In this document: piece after piece, positions 6,934-18,153 of the stretch
Numbering within the stretch: the first letter of the stretch is position 1
How the letters are laid out: each line of letters opens with the position of its first letter
Origin: Paludibacteraceae bacterium
GTDB taxonomy: Bacteria > Bacteroidota > Bacteroidia > Bacteroidales > Paludibacteraceae
Reading direction: 5' to 3'
Assembly: GCA_024399545.1 (NCBI GenBank)
Contig: JAKSNS010000020.1
Location: forward strand, 1-48,127
Length of the DNA: 48,127 nucleotides
The notes under the pieces: model-generated
Told to the model about the DNA's origin: nothing
The model's database searches: none
The model's input: only the letters and a program-made list of their open reading frames with translations
Made by a program: the position numbers and the translations under genes

Positions 6934-6953
6934 AGACGGAGCCTGCTCCGTCT
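6934..6953. repeat. Perfect hairpin in the leader of gene 7056
   Basis: AGACGGAGC and GCTCCGTCT form a 9-bp perfect inverted repeat around two bases. No T-run follows, so it is not a standard terminator. It lies in the predicted leader of the giant gene and could affect mRNA stability or be a dispersed repeat. Confidence 0.6.
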
Positions 6954-7055
6954 CCAAACAATATATGCGTTTCAAATCGTACCAATTTATTATTTAACCC
7001 TGACTAAATATCGGATAATAGCATTATTTTTTTTGTTTAACTTAATACTTTAATC

Positions 7056-10000
7056 ATGCGAAAAAGTTTAATGACTTTTGCATTGACACTGGCTTTATTG
7101 CTGGTGTCGGTAGGGATTAAGGCGCAGACGGGTACAGTCTATCTTGACATAGACTTCGAGGACTGCACGACTGGTGCTGGCAACATCCCGGCGGGATGGA
7201 ACAACCAGGACTATGTGCCAAGCACTTCGTCCATCACCAACTCGTATCTGTGGTATGTAGCCACCAGTTCAACTGCTGGTTTCTCCCATAGTGGTACGAA
7301 GTACGCCATTCTCAACGCCTCTAACTCCTACACCTTAGCATCTCGTCTGAAAACGCCCGCCATGTCGCTTTCGTCGACGAAACCTGCCAAGGTCTCTTTC
7401 TGGTTGAGAAACTACAAATCAACCAGTGCCAGTTATCAGAACGGAGATTTTAGTCTCTATGTATCGACTGATGGTGGCGCAACCTATCTGCAAAACCCGT
7501 TGGTTCAGCATCGTCCTTGGAACCAAGAGTGGGAAATGCTGGAGTATTCACTCGACGCTTTCAAGGGAGAGACAATCACCCTCGTATTCGAAGGCGCATC
7601 GTCAGGCTCGACGTCCGCTTACGCCTACTACTACCTTGACGACATCAGGGTGGAGGAGGCCCCTACATGCCAAGCCCCTAAGGATGCCTACGTCAACAAC
7701 CTGACCGGCACCTCGGCAACACTGAACTGGGACTTGGACACCCGCTATGGCGTTGCCCCCGCCCAATATTCCGTTACACTGAAGGATGTCAATGACAATG
7801 TGCTTTATTACAACGCAGCCGAATTGGCTTCGGGTGTCAACTTCACTGGACTTCAGCCTAACACCACCTACGTCGCATCCGTGCGCAGCGACTGTTCCGC
7901 CGCCTATCAGGGCTTCTCTGACTCTGTCTTTGTGACTTTCAACACGCTTCCTAATGCAGTCAACCCTCCATTCTACGAGGATTTCGACGGAATGGCAGAC
8001 TTCGTTAATGGTTACTACTACAAGAATGCTGAAATTAACAGCACAGCAACATATTCGTACGGCAACGCAGGCAATTCAGTCAAACTGACAACCACTGCCT
8101 CCGACGATGCATACATCATCTTCCCGCTCATGAATATTGCAGCAAACAATATCGAGGTGGATTTCATGATGCGTCGTGCCGCTGCCGCAACGGCAACCAT
8201 CAAGGCTATTCCTTATCAGGTTGGTTACCTGACCGACCCTTCGGATGTTTCTTCTACTTTCGTTCCTGTCCTTCAAGACAACATTGATGGTGATGTTACT
8301 TGGCGGAATATCCGTTTCAATACCGCATCTGTTCCCGATGTCACTACTCCTGTGATGGTTTGTCTCAACATAAGTGCTGCTTACGCTACATCCGTATATG
8401 TTGACGAGGTAAGCATACATGTAATCCCAACCTGTACACGTCCTGAGCATGTCACTTGCTCAAACATCACAGACCAGACAGTAACAGTCTCTTGGGATAT
8501 GGCAAATGCCACATCTTGCGTGGTAAGGGCTATGTCTCTCACTGACTCTACTGTGATTTCGCAGGTTGCAACTCAGAACCCTTACACTTTCACCGGTCTT
8601 ACTCCGAACACTGAATATGAAATAACCGTTCAGGGCGCTTGCTCTGCAACAGACTCTTCTGAGGTTACACGTCCTGTCACAGCCAAGACAGAGTGTTCCG
8701 TAGCGGAAAGTGCGATTTTCCTTGAGAACTTCGACAACCTCGGTACTCAGCCTATTCCAGATTGCTGGAAGATGGACTGGATTGTAAAACCTTCAAACAA
8801 TACAAAGACTGCTCCTTTCGCTACAGGAACAACCAAACACTCTGGTACAAAAGGCATGTCCCTCGTTGACCAGCAAGCAGGTTCCATCTCTTATCTTTCG
8901 ACTGGTGCTCTGCCATTCGATGTTGCTGGAAAATACAACTTCTCTATCTGGGTTAACCGTGCCACATATTCTACAATGAAAAATAACGAGGGTATCCAGA
9001 TTTGGATTACAAATGCTCCAGGCGATACCGTCGGTGGAACGATGCTTGCCTACATACATCGTGAGCCATCTCTCACTCCTGTAGATAATGCAGGTTGGCA
9101 TCAGTATGAGTATAACATTCCTGTCCAGGGTAACAAATATGTGACAATTGTCGGTATCAGTGAGTATGGTGCTGCAACATGGTTTGATGACGTCGAAGTA
9201 ATGCTTGCACCTTCCTGCTTGAAAGTAACTGGTATCTCGCTTGCTGACGTTGCTGCAACATCAGCAGATGTGGCTTGGACTGCAGGCAAGGACGAGACTC
9301 AGTGGATTGTCAACTACACTCTCAAGATGGGTTCTGCCATTGTGCTTGACTCGACTTTCGTCGCCGACACTGCCGCATTCTCTGTCGAAGGCCTTACCCC
9401 TGCGACAAACTATACCGTCATGGGTAGCGTTCGCGCGCTCTGTGGCGTGGGTGATACCGCCGAGGCTGTAAGCTTCAGTTTCCCTGTCAAGACACAGTGC
9501 CTGCCAATGGCTCAGCTCCCTTATACAATAGATTTCGAGAACGAAGCCACTGGTACATCTGCCGCATTGCCAGAATGCTGGAATCGTTTCAATGATGCTT
9601 CGGGTACAATCAACTATTACCCTTACGTATTTAGCTCGACCACTTATTTCCATTCGGGTTCAAAGGGTCTCTATTTCTACACTTCAACCACAACGACATA
9701 CGCCGAGCATCAGGCAATGATTCTCCCTGCCATCGACGTTACGGCTCACCCAATCAACACTCTCCGTATCAAGTTCTGGGCTAAGCGAAACACTTCTACC
9801 TCTTACGCTGACGCTCCAATGATTATCGGTGTGATGTCAAACCCAACAGACCTCAACTCGTTTGTTGCCGTTGACACTGTTGTTGTAAGCAATACAGCTG
9901 ACCAACAGGAATACATCGTCCAGTTTGACAAGTATGTGGGCAACGGTGCGAACATCGCTATCCGTCTTGACCGTCAGAGCTCGACTTGCTACTGCTATGT

Positions 10001-13000
10001 GGACGACATCACAGTCGAGCCAATTCCTAACTGTCTTGACCTTGAGGGCTCGGCCACAGTAAGCGACAATACAGAGTCTTCCGTTAAGATTACTATTGAC
10101 GACCAGACCGCAACCACTGGTTGGTCATTCGCATACGGCCTTGCCGGAACCCATGTTACGGAAATGACCACGGTCGATACAACAGGTGCATTCGTCGTAC
10201 TGAACAACCTCGCTTCAGCGACAGCATACGACCTCTATGTACGTCGTAATTGCGGCAATGGCGACTACAGCCCATGGTCAGCAGTCATTTCATTCTTGAC
10301 AACTGCCGTCCCTGCAACAATCCCTTACATCTGTGGATTTGAGGATGCTACGGAGAATGGCCAGTGGCAGTTCTCGCAAGGTAACGCTGCCAATAATTTC
10401 GCAGTGGGCAGTGTCGCTACCGCTGTTCATAATGGCACACAGTCTATTTATGTGTCACAAGACAATGGCGAAACCAATACGTATGCCATTTCACCTTCTT
10501 CACGCAACTATGCTTATCGTACCATCAATTTTGGCGCAAAGGGCTATCAGATTGAGTACTACTGGCGTTGTCCAGGTGGTGAGGGTACTACAACTATTTA
10601 TGACTATGGTCGTGTAATGCTGCTCCCAGTAAACGAGGCTATCGTTGGCGGTGCAGGTACAAACATCACCTCTTCTAACCAGCAGGCAGGTTTCCCAACC
10701 AACGCAATAATGCTCAACCCTGAGGTGAAGGGTTATATGTCTCTTGACGGAACAGAGTGGCATTTCGAGTCATTCTTTGTCAATATGACAGCCACTCCAG
10801 GCAACTACAACCTCGTTCTGGCTTGGAACAATGATGGTAGTGGCCCTACTTCAGCTGCTGCTCCTCTCGCAATCGATGACATCACAATCACCGAGCTGAC
10901 TTGTATCCCTCCTGTAAGCATCCAGACCTCTGCTATCTCTGCTACTTCGGCTACTCTCTCGGTTAATCAGGCAACTGCCTCAGAGTGGGAGTTCATAGTT
11001 GACACCATAGCATTCACCAAGGATGCCGTTCCTGCCGCTCCGTTCGCACGCATCAACAGCACTGACGGTTCGGCAACCCTCACTAACCTTATCCCTAACA
11101 CAGAGTATTTCTATTCAGTACGCACAATCTGTGGCGAGGGTGACACCTCCGCATGGCTTGCCCCTGCTTCGCTCCGCACATTCTGTTCAGCTTACGATGT
11201 CCCTTACACTGAGGGCTTCGAGAACGTAGGTGCTGCTTACTGCTGGTCTATGATGGCTGACCAGTCTGGCGAAGCTTCCGTTGAGCGTGCGACGACTTAC
11301 CATAAGTCCGGCACCGCTTCGTTGAAGGGCGTAAAGGCTTCTATCATCTCTCCTGAGTTCAATGTTGACTCGCTTACACATTATATGATTAATGGTTGGG
11401 TATATTCTACTACTGACAGTGCCCAGTTTGGTGTCGGCGTTATCGTTGACCCTAACGATGCCTCTACCTACGAGCGTATCTCGGAGGTGCTTATACCAAC
11501 CAAGAACACATGGACTGAGTTCACCGCCTACTTCACTGCTCTTGCTGACCCTGATTACGAGGACTTCAAGTATGCAAACAACATAGTGTTTGCTTGCGGT
11601 GGTGAGAATACCCTCTATTTCGACGACATCTTGGTTGACCTCACCCCTACATGTCCTAAGCCAAACGAGGTTGCGATAACCAATATCACCGCACACTCGT
11701 TCGACATCAGTTTCACTGACAACGCAAGTGCTTCGCAGTGGGTTGTTTATACTAATGGTACACCTAACGTGATTACCACCAACCCTGCGACAATCTCGAA
11801 CCTCTCGGCTTCGATGAACTATACAGTATCTATCGCTGCCGTATGTTCTGCAACTGACACGTCTTACGTAACAGACTGCGGCACTATCCGCACTCTCTGC
11901 GACAAACTGTCAACCCCTTGGGTTTGCGGTTTCGAATCTACCGAAGGCTATGTCGGTGCGACATCTTACAATGCCGAGACCACTGCTGCCAACTTCGAGA
12001 ACAACTGCTGGACTGTATTCAACCAGAAACCTGGTGGTGCAACCTATCCATACGCTTATGTTTCAACAACTTCAACTTACGTTCATTCAGGTGTTCAGGG
12101 TGTCTATACCTACACCTCGTCTGCGGCAACTAAGAACCTTTACATGATGTTGCCAGACCTCACCGACCCATCGAATAAGTTGAGGATTAATGTATGGTAC
12201 AAGAATGGTAGCACAACTACCACATACTCTGACCTTGAGTTCGGTTACTGGACAGACCCTACTGCTGATACTTCGTTCGTCACAGTCTATACCTTCCCTA
12301 AGTCATCTACCTGGACAGAGGGTGAGATTATGACTAACAACGCAAGTTACAATATCCCTGCCAACGCACGTATCGGTTTCATGATTGACCGCAACAGCAC
12401 AGGTTACGGACTTTACCTTGACGATATCTCTGTCAACCTTATCCGTAGCTGCTCTGACCCTGAGACCCCAACAGTATCAGACATCACGTCAAACGCTGCT
12501 ACCGTTTCGTTTGCGGACACCTGCCGTACACACACTGCATGGGAATATGTTTATGGTCCTACGGGCTTCGACCCTAACACCGCAACACCTGTGTCAATCG
12601 ACACTACGGTGTTCACTCTCACCGGCCTTACTGACGACAGCAACTACGACGTCTATGTACGAGCAGTCTGCGGTGTGGGCGACGTTTCCAACTACGTTCC
12701 CGCGACGTTCAAGACTCTCTGCCTGCCATTCCATGTGACTGCAACCAACCCATTCTTTGAGGATTTCAACAACTACAACTATGGTCAGTTCATGCACGAT
12801 GGTACATGCTACACCATTCTTGGCGAGAACCTCGCACAGAGCAACTCTTACTGGGCTAAGGCTTATCCTGCATCCGAACCTTCGGCTACTGCCACCACAT
12901 TCTATTTCTACGGACACTCTGCCGACCGTTATGACCGTAGCCTTTATTGGTATCTCTACAAGACATACATAAGCAATGGCACGTTCCTCCGTCAGTTCCA

Positions 13001-16000
13001 TCTTGACGCAGGTACAACCTACGAGATGTCTGCCTGGGTTCGCAACAGCACAACAACATCTTACTCTACATTGGTATCTGCAATGATGGGTGTGACTGCT
13101 GATGACCTCGACACGCTCTCGTCTCTTGTTGTTGATGGCGAAACAAAATCTTCAAGATCCATTGATGGACATACAACTTATCCATACAATGAGCTCTACA
13201 AGGAGATAAAGGCGTTCATCACTCCTGACTCTACCGGTGATTACTACATTGGCTTCAATGCCGCTATCAACAACACATCGTCTTACACATATCTCTATTT
13301 TGACGACTGGTCTATCAAGACGTTCACTGGTGTTGCACCTACGATACCTAACATTGATTCCGTAACCACCAATGCTGCTTACGTCTCAGTCAACGATACC
13401 GATTACTATCAGTTCGAGTATGTCCTCAACGATACTACTCTCCCTACCACGGTTGTCGATACCAATGTATTTGTAATCAATGGCCTCTCTGCTTCTACGT
13501 CTTACACACTCTATATGCGTAAGTATGGCGATGCGACAACTTACAGCGAGTGGGTTGCAGTGTCATTCAAGACTCTATGCGGCATCAGGACTGAATATCC
13601 TTACGTTGATGGCTTCGAGTCTTATCGTGCCGCGTCAACTTACAAGACCGAGTTGGATGACAACTGCTGGTTGACAGGTTCTACAAGCACTTCAGCCTAC
13701 CACTACGTGACAACCACTTCGTCATACCTTCACAGTGGTTCTAAGGCTCTCTACATCTACAACTATTCTTCTGTAAACGTACAGACATTTGCCCTGCCAA
13801 AGGTCGATACACTTGCCGGCAAGACACTCACAGTATGGTATAAGAACTATAACAGCACTTCTTATTCTAACCTTGCTGTGCTTGAACTCGGTTACCTGAC
13901 TAATCCAGATGATGTGAACTCGTTTGTCCTCCTTGAGACTGCACCATTCAACTCATCTGCTTATTCGGAAATCTATGTTGACTATATGTCATCTGTTCCT
14001 GTTGGTGCCCGTCCTGCATTCCGTGCGAATGGTACATATTACATGTATATTGACGATGTGACACTCGACTATACTCCATCTTGTCGTGACCCTAAGAATG
14101 CTCCTGTATTCGTTTCATCGACAATGACTACAGCTACTGTTTCTGTAGATATGAACGAGAAGCCGATGGCTGAAATTGCATGGTTCTTGCCATCCAACAC
14201 TGATTCCATTATCGGTTATGTAACTACCAACAATGGTAATGCTATTGCTACAGGCCTCAGTGGCAACACCACTTACGGCTTCAAGTACCGTTTCATCTGC
14301 TCTGTCGGTGACACATCTGCATGGTCTCCTATAGCCCGTGGCACGACAATGGCTTCTGACTGCTTCGCTCCTCAGAACGTCCGCACGGTGGGTACCGTAA
14401 ACGACCATCATGCCGCAATCACCTGGGGCAAGGCTCCTGAGGCTGTCGCTTATGAGTATATCCTCAAGCAGGGTAACAATGTCGTTGACTCGGCTGTCAA
14501 TCTGAACGACACTATCGTTTATGACACGCTTGCCGCCAATACGATATATGTATTCAAGGTTCGTACGCTTTGTGCTGACGATACATCTGCTTGGATTACC
14601 CTCAATATCCAGACTGCTTATCCTACATTCACTCTTCCATTCATCTGCGGTTTCGAGGATGCTACCCAGAACAATGGATGGCAGATGCAGAAATTCTCTT
14701 CTACAGGCAGCAATGAGTTCATTATTGGCAACGCCAAGAAAATGGCTGGCAATAATGCTCTCTATGTTTCTGACGACAACTCATCTTATCACTACAATCT
14801 TACAGGCATTTGCCTCTCTGATGCAGAAGTTCTCATTGAAATCCCTGCCGGCAACTACTACGTAAGTTACGACTGGACTTGCGATGGCGAGGGAACAACC
14901 ACAATCTACGATTATGGACGTCTCTTCCTGGCACCATCTTCAACAAATGTTTCTACCGGTACATATACGACCTATAGAACTACTCTTCCTGCAGGTGCAA
15001 TATCTCTCGACGACAATGCTCCTCTGCTGAAGCACACAGACTGGACCAACCACTCTGAAATTGTGACTATCCCTAACGACGGAGTCTATAAGTTGGTTGC
15101 CCTTTGGGCTAACGATGGTACTACTGGTACTACTGATCCTATCGCTTTCGATAACATACGCATCGAGGAGGTTTCATGTATGCCGGTAAGCAATGTCAAC
15201 ATGGTTACGGTTAATCCTAACTTTGCCGAGGCTGTCGTAACTCCATACGCTGATTCGGTGGCAGTAGAGTATGCACTTTCAACCTACAGTATCGAGGATT
15301 CTGTCGAGACTTGGACTGTTGCCACAAGCGACACCCTCTCGTTCCCTAACCTTGGTACGGGTACAGATTACTATCTCTTCGTACGTCACGCTTGCTCGGC
15401 TACTGACAAGTCACCTGTCAAGATGGTTATGTTCAGTACCCCTAACAATGCTATGTTATTGCCATTCGTTGCCACATTCGAGGCTAACGACACTACCGTC
15501 AACCATTGGATTCTGACAACAGGTTGTGACAACAACTTCGTTATAGGTAATGGTGTAAGCAACACAGGCTCACGCTCACTCTATATCTCGGATGGTTCGG
15601 GTTACAGCTATTCGGGTGGATTGAGCTGGTCTTACGCTTACATTCCTCTCCAGTTCTCTGCCGGTTCGTATGATGTATCTTACCAGTGGCAGTGTCTCGG
15701 TGAATCTACATTCGACTATGGCCATGTGTTCCTTGCTCCTTCAAGCATGGTTCCTCAGGGCGGCGTACAGCTCGGCAACATGGCGGCAGCAGTCATTCCT
15801 ACAGGTGCTATCGCACTCGATGCTGACTATGGTAAGTTGAACCTTGGTGATGAGGGTGAATGGAAAGATGCCGCTGCTGAGGTTGCAATACCTAACGCAG
15901 GAACATACAACCTGATTGTCGCATGGCATAACGATGCTTCTGTTTATCATACTCCTCCTTTGGCTATCGACAACATCAGGATTAAGGAACTCACTTGTCC

Positions 16001-18131
16001 AAGACCTGACATAAACGATATGAGCATCGACTCTTCTTCTACTGATATGATTCGTCTCAAGATTTCTGGCATGACTCCTGGCAAGGGAATCATCTACCAT
16101 GTGGCTTCTGACAATTCATACGCTGACACTATTGCTTCGGGTGTCGTTTATGACTCACTCGTGACTTTGACAGGCCTCTCTGCCTCTACAAGGTATTACG
16201 CTCGCGTTTCGTATGTTTGCTCCGAAGGTGACACCTCATCTGTCCTCAGCATCTACTTCCGTACAAATTGCGGTGTTACCAACCAGTTCCCTTACACCGA
16301 AGACTTCGAGTCTTACGTTGCTTCTTCGACTGAGAAGACCCAGTTGGACGACAACTGCTGGTTGACAAATTCTACAAGCACTTCTGCTTACTATTACATA
16401 ACAACTACTGCTTCTTACGTCCACAGCGGTTCTAAGGCTCTCTACATCTACAACTACTCTTCGTCAAATACCTATACATTCGCAATGCCTAAGGTGGATA
16501 CACTTGCCGGCAAGCGTCTGTCGATGTGGTATAAGAACTATGGTACTACCGCAACGTATGCTAAGTTAGAGGTTGGTTATCTGACTAATCCTGACAATAC
16601 AAACTCGTTTGTACTTTTGAGCACTGCTCCATTGACATCTGCTTATACTGAGTATGTGGTCAACTATCCTGCAAACGTACCTGTAGGCGCACGTCCTGCG
16701 TTCAGAGCCAACGGTACTTACTATATGTATGTTGACGACATCCGTCTGAACAAGATGGTTCAGGGTCCTGCTTACGAGGAGACTCTCTGTTTCGGTCAGG
16801 GTTACAACGACCACGGCTTCGCTTGTCCTCCGGGCTCGCTTGCTCCTGGCGACACTATCCTGAGAACAGTAGTTCCTGCTCTCGTAGTTGGCACTCCTGA
16901 TACGGCAATGACAGTCACTCTCCATGTCCTCCCTGAGATTGTGACAGAGTTCTACGATACAATCTGCGCGGGTCAGCCTTACAACAAGGGATTGTTCAAT
17001 ATCCCTGCCGACCAGACTCATCTCGGATACTACCACGTGCCATTCCCAGGTGCTTCGTCAACAGGTTGCGACTCTACGGTATCTCTCTACCTCCATGTCT
17101 TGCCAACCAGCGAGACTATCAATGATACTATCTGCCAAGGTGATGTCTATCCATTCGATGGCCAGAACCTTACTCAGACTGGCACCTACGTCGCTTACAC
17201 GGTCAACAGTTTAGGCTGCAACGACACTGTGACGTTGAACCTCTTCGTTGTCGATTCAGTGATTACCACGAATGCCGCCATCTGCCAAGGCGAGTCTTAC
17301 GAGTTCGAGGGTAACTACTACACCCAGCAAGGCGTTTACCGTATAGCTACGACCGGTGCGTTCGGCTGTAACGTGATTAAGGAGCTTAACCTTACCGTTT
17401 ACGACACCGACTCTACAATCACCGTCAGCTTCTGCAAGGGTGGTTCTGTATTGGTTGTCGATACTACCATCGACATCGCTGGCACTTACACCCTTGTCCG
17501 CGTGAACGCTACTGGTTGCGACGTGACATACCATATCACTGCCACCGAGAATGACATTGTACCTGTCGATGTCCATGACGTCGCTTGCGAGGGTTATACT
17601 TACACGGGCTATGGCATATCCAACCTCAACGTCACCGCTGATACGGTTGTCGTACTTACAGGTAAGACCATCGACGCACGTTGCGACTCTATCACGAACG
17701 TTCATCTGCGCTTCGTAGCCACTGCCTACGTCGATACTTTTGCCGAGGTTCATGGCGAGTCGTTCACATGGCACTACAACACCTACACCGAGTCTGGCGA
17801 ATACCTTGATACTGTTCCGTCGTCTTTGGGTTGCGACTCTATCGTTACCCTCCACCTCACCCTCCACGGTGATGGTCTGGAGAGTGTTGCCGATGTCAAT
17901 ATGAGCATCGTTCCTAACCCAGTGAACGCTGGTGCTACGGCATTCGTCTATGGCGAGTTCGGCGAGGTTGAGAGGGTTGAGATACTTAGCAACTTCGGAC
18001 AGGTTGTCGAGACATTCGTTCCTGACACTTATCCTATCGAGGTTAGCGGAATCTCTGCTTCTGGTCTCTACTACGTTCGCGTAACGACGAAGTCAGGTTC
18101 TGTCCATATACAGAAGCTTATCGTTAAGTAA
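7056..18131 (+). CDS. Giant T9SS-secreted multi-domain adhesin-like protein
   Basis: The 3691-residue protein begins with a signal peptide (residues 1-24, cleavage after IKAQ or just before). About twelve jelly-roll modules of the MAM/cleaved-adhesin type follow, each opening with an aromatic-x-FE/FD motif and later a Cys-Trp (near residues 28, 303, 552, 820, 1089, 1382, 1620, 1898, 2180, 2527, 2801, 3077). They mostly alternate with about twelve fibronectin-III modules that carry LxxNTxY or SxTxY motifs. Residues about 3240-3600 are Cys-containing repeats with an IC-x-G-x-x-Y start and GCDS end. The last 75 residues are a T9SS type A sorting domain (IVPNP to LIVK). Type IX secretion would place it on the surface or in the medium, where such proteins bind host glycoproteins, glycans or other cells. 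The related jelly-roll modules in gingipain haemagglutinins are adhesive. A catalytic domain is not visible. Confidence 0.93.
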   Translation: MRKSLMTFALTLALLLVSVGIKAQTGTVYLDIDFEDCTTGAGNIPAGWNNQDYVPSTSSITNSYLWYVATSSTAGFSHSGTKYAILNASNSYTLASRLKTPAMSLSSTKPAKVSFWLRNYKSTSASYQNGDFSLYVSTDGGATYLQNPLVQHRPWNQEWEMLEYSLDAFKGETITLVFEGASSGSTSAYAYYYLDDIRVEEAPTCQAPKDAYVNNLTGTSATLNWDLDTRYGVAPAQYSVTLKDVNDNVLYYNAAELASGVNFTGLQPNTTYVASVRSDCSAAYQGFSDSVFVTFNTLPNAVNPPFYEDFDGMADFVNGYYYKNAEINSTATYSYGNAGNSVKLTTTASDDAYIIFPLMNIAANNIEVDFMMRRAAAATATIKAIPYQVGYLTDPSDVSSTFVPVLQDNIDGDVTWRNIRFNTASVPDVTTPVMVCLNISAAYATSVYVDEVSIHVIPTCTRPEHVTCSNITDQTVTVSWDMANATSCVVRAMSLTDSTVISQVATQNPYTFTGLTPNTEYEITVQGACSATDSSEVTRPVTAKTECSVAESAIFLENFDNLGTQPIPDCWKMDWIVKPSNNTKTAPFATGTTKHSGTKGMSLVDQQAGSISYLSTGALPFDVAGKYNFSIWVNRATYSTMKNNEGIQIWITNAPGDTVGGTMLAYIHREPSLTPVDNAGWHQYEYNIPVQGNKYVTIVGISEYGAATWFDDVEVMLAPSCLKVTGISLADVAATSADVAWTAGKDETQWIVNYTLKMGSAIVLDSTFVADTAAFSVEGLTPATNYTVMGSVRALCGVGDTAEAVSFSFPVKTQCLPMAQLPYTIDFENEATGTSAALPECWNRFNDASGTINYYPYVFSSTTYFHSGSKGLYFYTSTTTTYAEHQAMILPAIDVTAHPINTLRIKFWAKRNTSTSYADAPMIIGVMSNPTDLNSFVAVDTVVVSNTADQQEYIVQFDKYVGNGANIAIRLDRQSSTCYCYVDDITVEPIPNCLDLEGSATVSDNTESSVKITIDDQTATTGWSFAYGLAGTHVTEMTTVDTTGAFVVLNNLASATAYDLYVRRNCGNGDYSPWSAVISFLTTAVPATIPYICGFEDATENGQWQFSQGNAANNFAVGSVATAVHNGTQSIYVSQDNGETNTYAISPSSRNYAYRTINFGAKGYQIEYYWRCPGGEGTTTIYDYGRVMLLPVNEAIVGGAGTNITSSNQQAGFPTNAIMLNPEVKGYMSLDGTEWHFESFFVNMTATPGNYNLVLAWNNDGSGPTSAAAPLAIDDITITELTCIPPVSIQTSAISATSATLSVNQATASEWEFIVDTIAFTKDAVPAAPFARINSTDGSATLTNLIPNTEYFYSVRTICGEGDTSAWLAPASLRTFCSAYDVPYTEGFENVGAAYCWSMMADQSGEASVERATTYHKSGTASLKGVKASIISPEFNVDSLTHYMINGWVYSTTDSAQFGVGVIVDPNDASTYERISEVLIPTKNTWTEFTAYFTALADPDYEDFKYANNIVFACGGENTLYFDDILVDLTPTCPKPNEVAITNITAHSFDISFTDNASASQWVVYTNGTPNVITTNPATISNLSASMNYTVSIAAVCSATDTSYVTDCGTIRTLCDKLSTPWVCGFESTEGYVGATSYNAETTAANFENNCWTVFNQKPGGATYPYAYVSTTSTYVHSGVQGVYTYTSSAATKNLYMMLPDLTDPSNKLRINVWYKNGSTTTTYSDLEFGYWTDPTADTSFVTVYTFPKSSTWTEGEIMTNNASYNIPANARIGFMIDRNSTGYGLYLDDISVNLIRSCSDPETPTVSDITSNAATVSFADTCRTHTAWEYVYGPTGFDPNTATPVSIDTTVFTLTGLTDDSNYDVYVRAVCGVGDVSNYVPATFKTLCLPFHVTATNPFFEDFNNYNYGQFMHDGTCYTILGENLAQSNSYWAKAYPASEPSATATTFYFYGHSADRYDRSLYWYLYKTYISNGTFLRQFHLDAGTTYEMSAWVRNSTTTSYSTLVSAMMGVTADDLDTLSSLVVDGETKSSRSIDGHTTYPYNELYKEIKAFITPDSTGDYYIGFNAAINNTSSYTYLYFDDWSIKTFTGVAPTIPNIDSVTTNAAYVSVNDTDYYQFEYVLNDTTLPTTVVDTNVFVINGLSASTSYTLYMRKYGDATTYSEWVAVSFKTLCGIRTEYPYVDGFESYRAASTYKTELDDNCWLTGSTSTSAYHYVTTTSSYLHSGSKALYIYNYSSVNVQTFALPKVDTLAGKTLTVWYKNYNSTSYSNLAVLELGYLTNPDDVNSFVLLETAPFNSSAYSEIYVDYMSSVPVGARPAFRANGTYYMYIDDVTLDYTPSCRDPKNAPVFVSSTMTTATVSVDMNEKPMAEIAWFLPSNTDSIIGYVTTNNGNAIATGLSGNTTYGFKYRFICSVGDTSAWSPIARGTTMASDCFAPQNVRTVGTVNDHHAAITWGKAPEAVAYEYILKQGNNVVDSAVNLNDTIVYDTLAANTIYVFKVRTLCADDTSAWITLNIQTAYPTFTLPFICGFEDATQNNGWQMQKFSSTGSNEFIIGNAKKMAGNNALYVSDDNSSYHYNLTGICLSDAEVLIEIPAGNYYVSYDWTCDGEGTTTIYDYGRLFLAPSSTNVSTGTYTTYRTTLPAGAISLDDNAPLLKHTDWTNHSEIVTIPNDGVYKLVALWANDGTTGTTDPIAFDNIRIEEVSCMPVSNVNMVTVNPNFAEAVVTPYADSVAVEYALSTYSIEDSVETWTVATSDTLSFPNLGTGTDYYLFVRHACSATDKSPVKMVMFSTPNNAMLLPFVATFEANDTTVNHWILTTGCDNNFVIGNGVSNTGSRSLYISDGSGYSYSGGLSWSYAYIPLQFSAGSYDVSYQWQCLGESTFDYGHVFLAPSSMVPQGGVQLGNMAAAVIPTGAIALDADYGKLNLGDEGEWKDAAAEVAIPNAGTYNLIVAWHNDASVYHTPPLAIDNIRIKELTCPRPDINDMSIDSSSTDMIRLKISGMTPGKGIIYHVASDNSYADTIASGVVYDSLVTLTGLSASTRYYARVSYVCSEGDTSSVLSIYFRTNCGVTNQFPYTEDFESYVASSTEKTQLDDNCWLTNSTSTSAYYYITTTASYVHSGSKALYIYNYSSSNTYTFAMPKVDTLAGKRLSMWYKNYGTTATYAKLEVGYLTNPDNTNSFVLLSTAPLTSAYTEYVVNYPANVPVGARPAFRANGTYYMYVDDIRLNKMVQGPAYEETLCFGQGYNDHGFACPPGSLAPGDTILRTVVPALVVGTPDTAMTVTLHVLPEIVTEFYDTICAGQPYNKGLFNIPADQTHLGYYHVPFPGASSTGCDSTVSLYLHVLPTSETINDTICQGDVYPFDGQNLTQTGTYVAYTVNSLGCNDTVTLNLFVVDSVITTNAAICQGESYEFEGNYYTQQGVYRIATTGAFGCNVIKELNLTVYDTDSTITVSFCKGGSVLVVDTTIDIAGTYTLVRVNATGCDVTYHITATENDIVPVDVHDVACEGYTYTGYGISNLNVTADTVVVLTGKTIDARCDSITNVHLRFVATAYVDTFAEVHGESFTWHYNTYTESGEYLDTVPSSLGCDSIVTLHLTLHGDGLESVADVNMSIVPNPVNAGATAFVYGEFGEVERVEILSNFGQVVETFVPDTYPIEVSGISASGLYYVRVTTKSGSVHIQKLIVK
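13596..16745 (+). repeat. Pair of near-identical jelly-roll modules within gene 7056
   Basis: The modules at about 13596-14060 and 16287-16745 are much more alike than the other modules. Stretches such as DDNCWL, STSTSAY, HSGSKALYIYNYSS, PKVDTLAGK, GYLTNPD and PVGARPAFRANGTYYMY recur in the same order. The copies are 2691 bp apart and in the same frame, so recombination between them would delete or duplicate 897 residues without breaking the gene. The span given runs from the first copy to the end of the second. Confidence 0.8.
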
Positions 18132-18153
18132 TTAAGTCTATCGTACTATTAGC

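Larger units (their letters stand above)
6726..7055. other. Intergenic region upstream of the first giant gene
   Basis: This 330-bp stretch has no gene. It contains a likely promoter at 6817-6848 and a short hairpin at 6934-6953. The rest is A+T rich. The strong C-over-G bias of the upstream block ends here, so the boundary of that element is probably within or near this interval, but I see no clear direct-repeat attachment site. Confidence 0.6.

Noticed and set aside
1-7055. Attachment sites of an integrated element
   Set aside because: I looked for a direct repeat shared by the two ends of the C-rich block and found none I would defend; the left end may lie outside the window.
17256-17867. 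Minus-strand open frame of 203 codons inside the giant gene 7056
   Set aside because: It lies opposite the Cys-repeat region of a clear T9SS cargo gene and has no domain of its own.
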